Assembly: GCA_964419255.1 (NCBI GenBank)
Contig: CAYQOU010000075.1
Coordinates: 1-17,432, forward strand
DNA: 17,432 bases
Direction: 5' to 3'
Origin: CAZPHU01 sp964419255
Lineage (GTDB): Bacteria; Fibrobacterota; Chitinivibrionia; Chitinivibrionales; CAYFVL01
The position numbers and the translations under genes were made by a program. Under the pieces are notes generated by a model, which ran no database searches, was not told where the DNA came from, and was given only the letters and a program-made list of their open reading frames with translations. Positions 15,765 to 17,432 of the stretch are shown here, piece after piece. How positions within the stretch are numbered: the first letter of the stretch is position 1; each line of letters begins with the position of its first letter.

Positions 15765-16926
15765 ATTACTCGTACACTGTGCGACCGCCCTTTTTCTTGC
15801 GGTGTTCGCATTGCATCTTTTTTGTACCAAAAGCAGCGACAATATTGTCAGCGGTAACAGCTCAGAGACCACCGATGCCGTTGCGTATGCGTATAAGGCT
15901 GACGGAACTCCCGCGCAGGGAGCGAAATTTGCGTTTGTCAAAGAAGAAGGGTGGTTTGAAAACCTGGTGTCGTCACTGCCAATTGTGGTGGACAGCGGTT
16001 TTGTGGGTGCCGGCGGCAGGATCGAATTCCTTCGCTCGAAGGTCGAGGAATGCAACATACAGATCGATGACGAGTCGCAAGGGGCGCTGGTGAATTCCGC
16101 ATCCGATCTTCTGGATACCGACACCATTCGTCTCGAGCCTTTCAGGAGGTTGGAGGGCAGTGTCGTGGGAGCGGAGGTCGAGAAGTTGTATCTGGAGGGG
16201 ACCAGCTACGCGAGTGATGTCATCGAGGGAGAGTTTATCTTCGATAAGATTTGCGCGGGCAATTTCCCGGTCGTGGCAAAGCTTGGCGGTGAGCAGGACG
16301 GGTATTATTACACATCTGCCGTGGACCTGGATTCCGATAGACAGAATCTTCTGGTGCATTCCGAAAGGATTACGTATGATGATTTCGATGATGGGGATCT
16401 GAATCCGGCCCTCATGGATGTGCTGCAGGGCTCTTCCTGGTTTTGGATCAGCTCGGACAATGCGGAGCTCTATCAGCCCTCCGGGGATTCTTCTCTTCAT
16501 GAGGCTTTGGAGCAGGGGGAGCATGGGTTGTGTATTCGTACGAGGTTTGGATCAAGGGGAGGTGCCGATGTCTATCGCGTGCAGGTATCGTCTTTCCTGA
16601 ACAGCACACGTATGCTGAATCTGAGCTCTCTGGACAGCATAATTGTATACGCCAGGGGTAATTGTGAGCTGACGCTTGCCCTGGAACGGGCTCCGGAGGG
16701 GGAGGTTGCGGTAAAGGCCGGGTATGTGCTGGATGTCACCGATGAGTGGACCCGTTTTGCCATCGATCCCAACGATGCCACACTCAGCGAGTATGATGTA
16801 ACGATGCGTCCCTGGGATGAGATTAAGGATCAGGTGAACATGATAACCATCTTCGGCCAGAATGGTGACGAGTTCTGGGTGGATGAGATCCAGTTCGTGG
16901 GGCTGGATTTTGAGGAATTACAGTGA
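15757..16926 (+). CDS. Exported protein or lipoprotein with a C-terminal carbohydrate-binding-like domain
   Basis: From GTG 15757 the product has 389 residues; an ATG at 15733 in the same frame adds eight. The GTG is preferred because GGGGGG (15746-15751) lies five bases before it and the product then begins with a compact signal peptide: MNRLL, a hydrophobic core, then LHLFC with Cys at 23. That box is a poor lipobox (Phe before Cys), so lipidation is uncertain. A segment with AYKADGTPAQGAKFAFV (near 42-58) looks like a carboxypeptidase-regulatory-like beta fold. The C-terminal half, starting YDDFDDGD and ending EFWVDEIQFVG, resembles jelly-roll carbohydrate-binding domains of the CIA30/CBM11 type. 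The gene overlaps the TIGR02147 gene by eight bases (GTGAATAG), so it may be its dedicated regulatory or signalling partner. The exact function is unknown. Confidence 0.82.
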   Translation: MNRLLVHCATALFLAVFALHLFCTKSSDNIVSGNSSETTDAVAYAYKADGTPAQGAKFAFVKEEGWFENLVSSLPIVVDSGFVGAGGRIEFLRSKVEECNIQIDDESQGALVNSASDLLDTDTIRLEPFRRLEGSVVGAEVEKLYLEGTSYASDVIEGEFIFDKICAGNFPVVAKLGGEQDGYYYTSAVDLDSDRQNLLVHSERITYDDFDDGDLNPALMDVLQGSSWFWISSDNAELYQPSGDSSLHEALEQGEHGLCIRTRFGSRGGADVYRVQVSSFLNSTRMLNLSSLDSIIVYARGNCELTLALERAPEGEVAVKAGYVLDVTDEWTRFAIDPNDATLSEYDVTMRPWDEIKDQVNMITIFGQNGDEFWVDEIQFVGLDFEELQ

Positions 16927-17027
16927 AGAATCGGGTATGAGTTTTAAGGATTTGTTTAGGCGAATTCCACCCGGTACGTTGGGCTGAACCGGGAAAACAA
17001 GATAAGCCTTCGGGCGAATCCCGCGAA

Positions 17028-17041
17028 TCGGAGTACTCCGA
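17028..17041. repeat. 14-base perfect palindrome
   Basis: TCGGAGTACTCCGA is identical to its reverse complement. It lies 10 bases before the GTG that opens the last, partial frame, and right after CGGG-CGAAT-CCCG (17012-17024), itself able to form a small hairpin. It could be a regulator binding site, but a single copy cannot show that. Confidence 0.35.
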
Positions 17042-17050
17042 ATTAAATAT

Positions 17051-17432
17051 GTGAACAGCAGTAGTGATTTGCAGATAGTTGATATTACGGGCTCCGAAGA
17101 ATATCTATACTGGGTTGAGGCGGAGAGTAGGGATTATAAAATAAGGCGGTTGCGGCTTGAGACCAATGTTCCATCGGAGAAATTTATTAACATGCCTCTG
17201 GCGGATATAGAAACCGACAATTCTGGAGAAACATTGATTGCGCTGGATACAGCAGCGACAGGCGCCGACATATATCGCTGGACTTTCTGGGGTAATGATT
17301 ACGTGAAAAGATCCTTTTCGATGAATTTCACTCGTATAGTCTTGTATACTGACAGAGTAGGGTGGGCAATAACCGGTGATGGCGAGCTATACTTTACAAA
17401 TGATGCTTTCACCACGGTGGCTGCAGAACAGA
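17051..17432 (+). CDS. Partial beta-propeller-like protein, running off the window
   Basis: A frame open from 17006 to the window end (no stop) gives at least 127 residues from GTG 17051. The peptide has alternating hydrophobic and polar strands with blade-like repeats (EEYLYWVEAESRDYKIRRL; ETLIALDTAATGADIYRW) and a stretch RVGWAITGDGELYFTNDAF that resembles the Asp-box/BNR or Ycf48-type propeller motif. Such proteins are usually exported, yet no signal peptide or ribosome-binding site precedes the GTG. In the same frame upstream, ATG 16937 opens a short reading that meets stops at 16985 and 17003. The gene may therefore be a 5'-damaged remnant, or start unusually. It follows the exported-protein gene on the same strand. 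Confidence 0.5.
   Translation, partial: MNSSSDLQIVDITGSEEYLYWVEAESRDYKIRRLRLETNVPSEKFINMPLADIETDNSGETLIALDTAATGADIYRWTFWGNDYVKRSFSMNFTRIVLYTDRVGWAITGDGELYFTNDAFTTVAAEQ

Overview
The 17.4 kb window looks like a chromosomal segment of a Gram-negative bacterium, most likely from the Fibrobacterota (Fibrobacter / Chitinispirillum-like lineages). The best taxonomic marker is the gene at 14874-15764, whose product matches the TIGR02147 family in layout and in its C-terminal signature (VYHINFHFFP). That family was defined as a paralogous family of Fibrobacter. This placement is inferred from remembered family features, not from a search.

Layout. (1) 1-54 is the 3' part of a tRNA-Cys. (2) 332-838 (+) encodes a stand-alone macro-domain protein. 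(3) 2453-3181 and 828-2450 (-) form a two-gene glycan operon: a polyprenol-phosphate mannose synthase-like GT2, then an unusual GT2 fused to the membrane and nucleotide-binding half of a polyisoprenyl-phosphate sugar transferase. (4) 3182-3728 is an AT-rich divergent spacer. (5) 3729-5093 and 5107-6525 (+) encode two dissimilar B12-binding-domain radical SAM enzymes in tandem. (6) 6526-7146 is a long, mostly empty leader with inverted repeats. (7) 7147-14593 (+) is a compact four-gene operon: PrkA (AAA+/serine kinase family), DUF444/YeaH/YhbH (VWA domain), SpoVR, and a second, divergent PrkA-like protein. (8) 14874-15764 and 15757-16926 (+) are an overlapping pair: a TIGR02147 regulator and a secreted or lipidated protein. 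(9) 17051 to the window end is an incomplete frame resembling a beta-propeller.

The most interesting unit is the PrkA-DUF444-SpoVR-PrkA2 operon. PrkA, YeaH/YhbH and SpoVR are widely conserved and co-occurring proteins linked to sporulation in Bacillus and to starvation and stationary phase in enterobacteria, but their shared biochemical role is unsettled. Here all three sit in one transcription unit with a second PrkA paralogue. The two PrkA proteins differ in the Walker B region: the first has a canonical D-E pair, while the second has Asp where the family usually has Glu, plus a possible Cys/His metal site. This suggests a two-subunit AAA+ machine working with a MIDAS-type VWA adaptor, by analogy with MoxR/RavA-VWA pairs. 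No CRISPR array, insertion sequence, rRNA or phage gene was seen.
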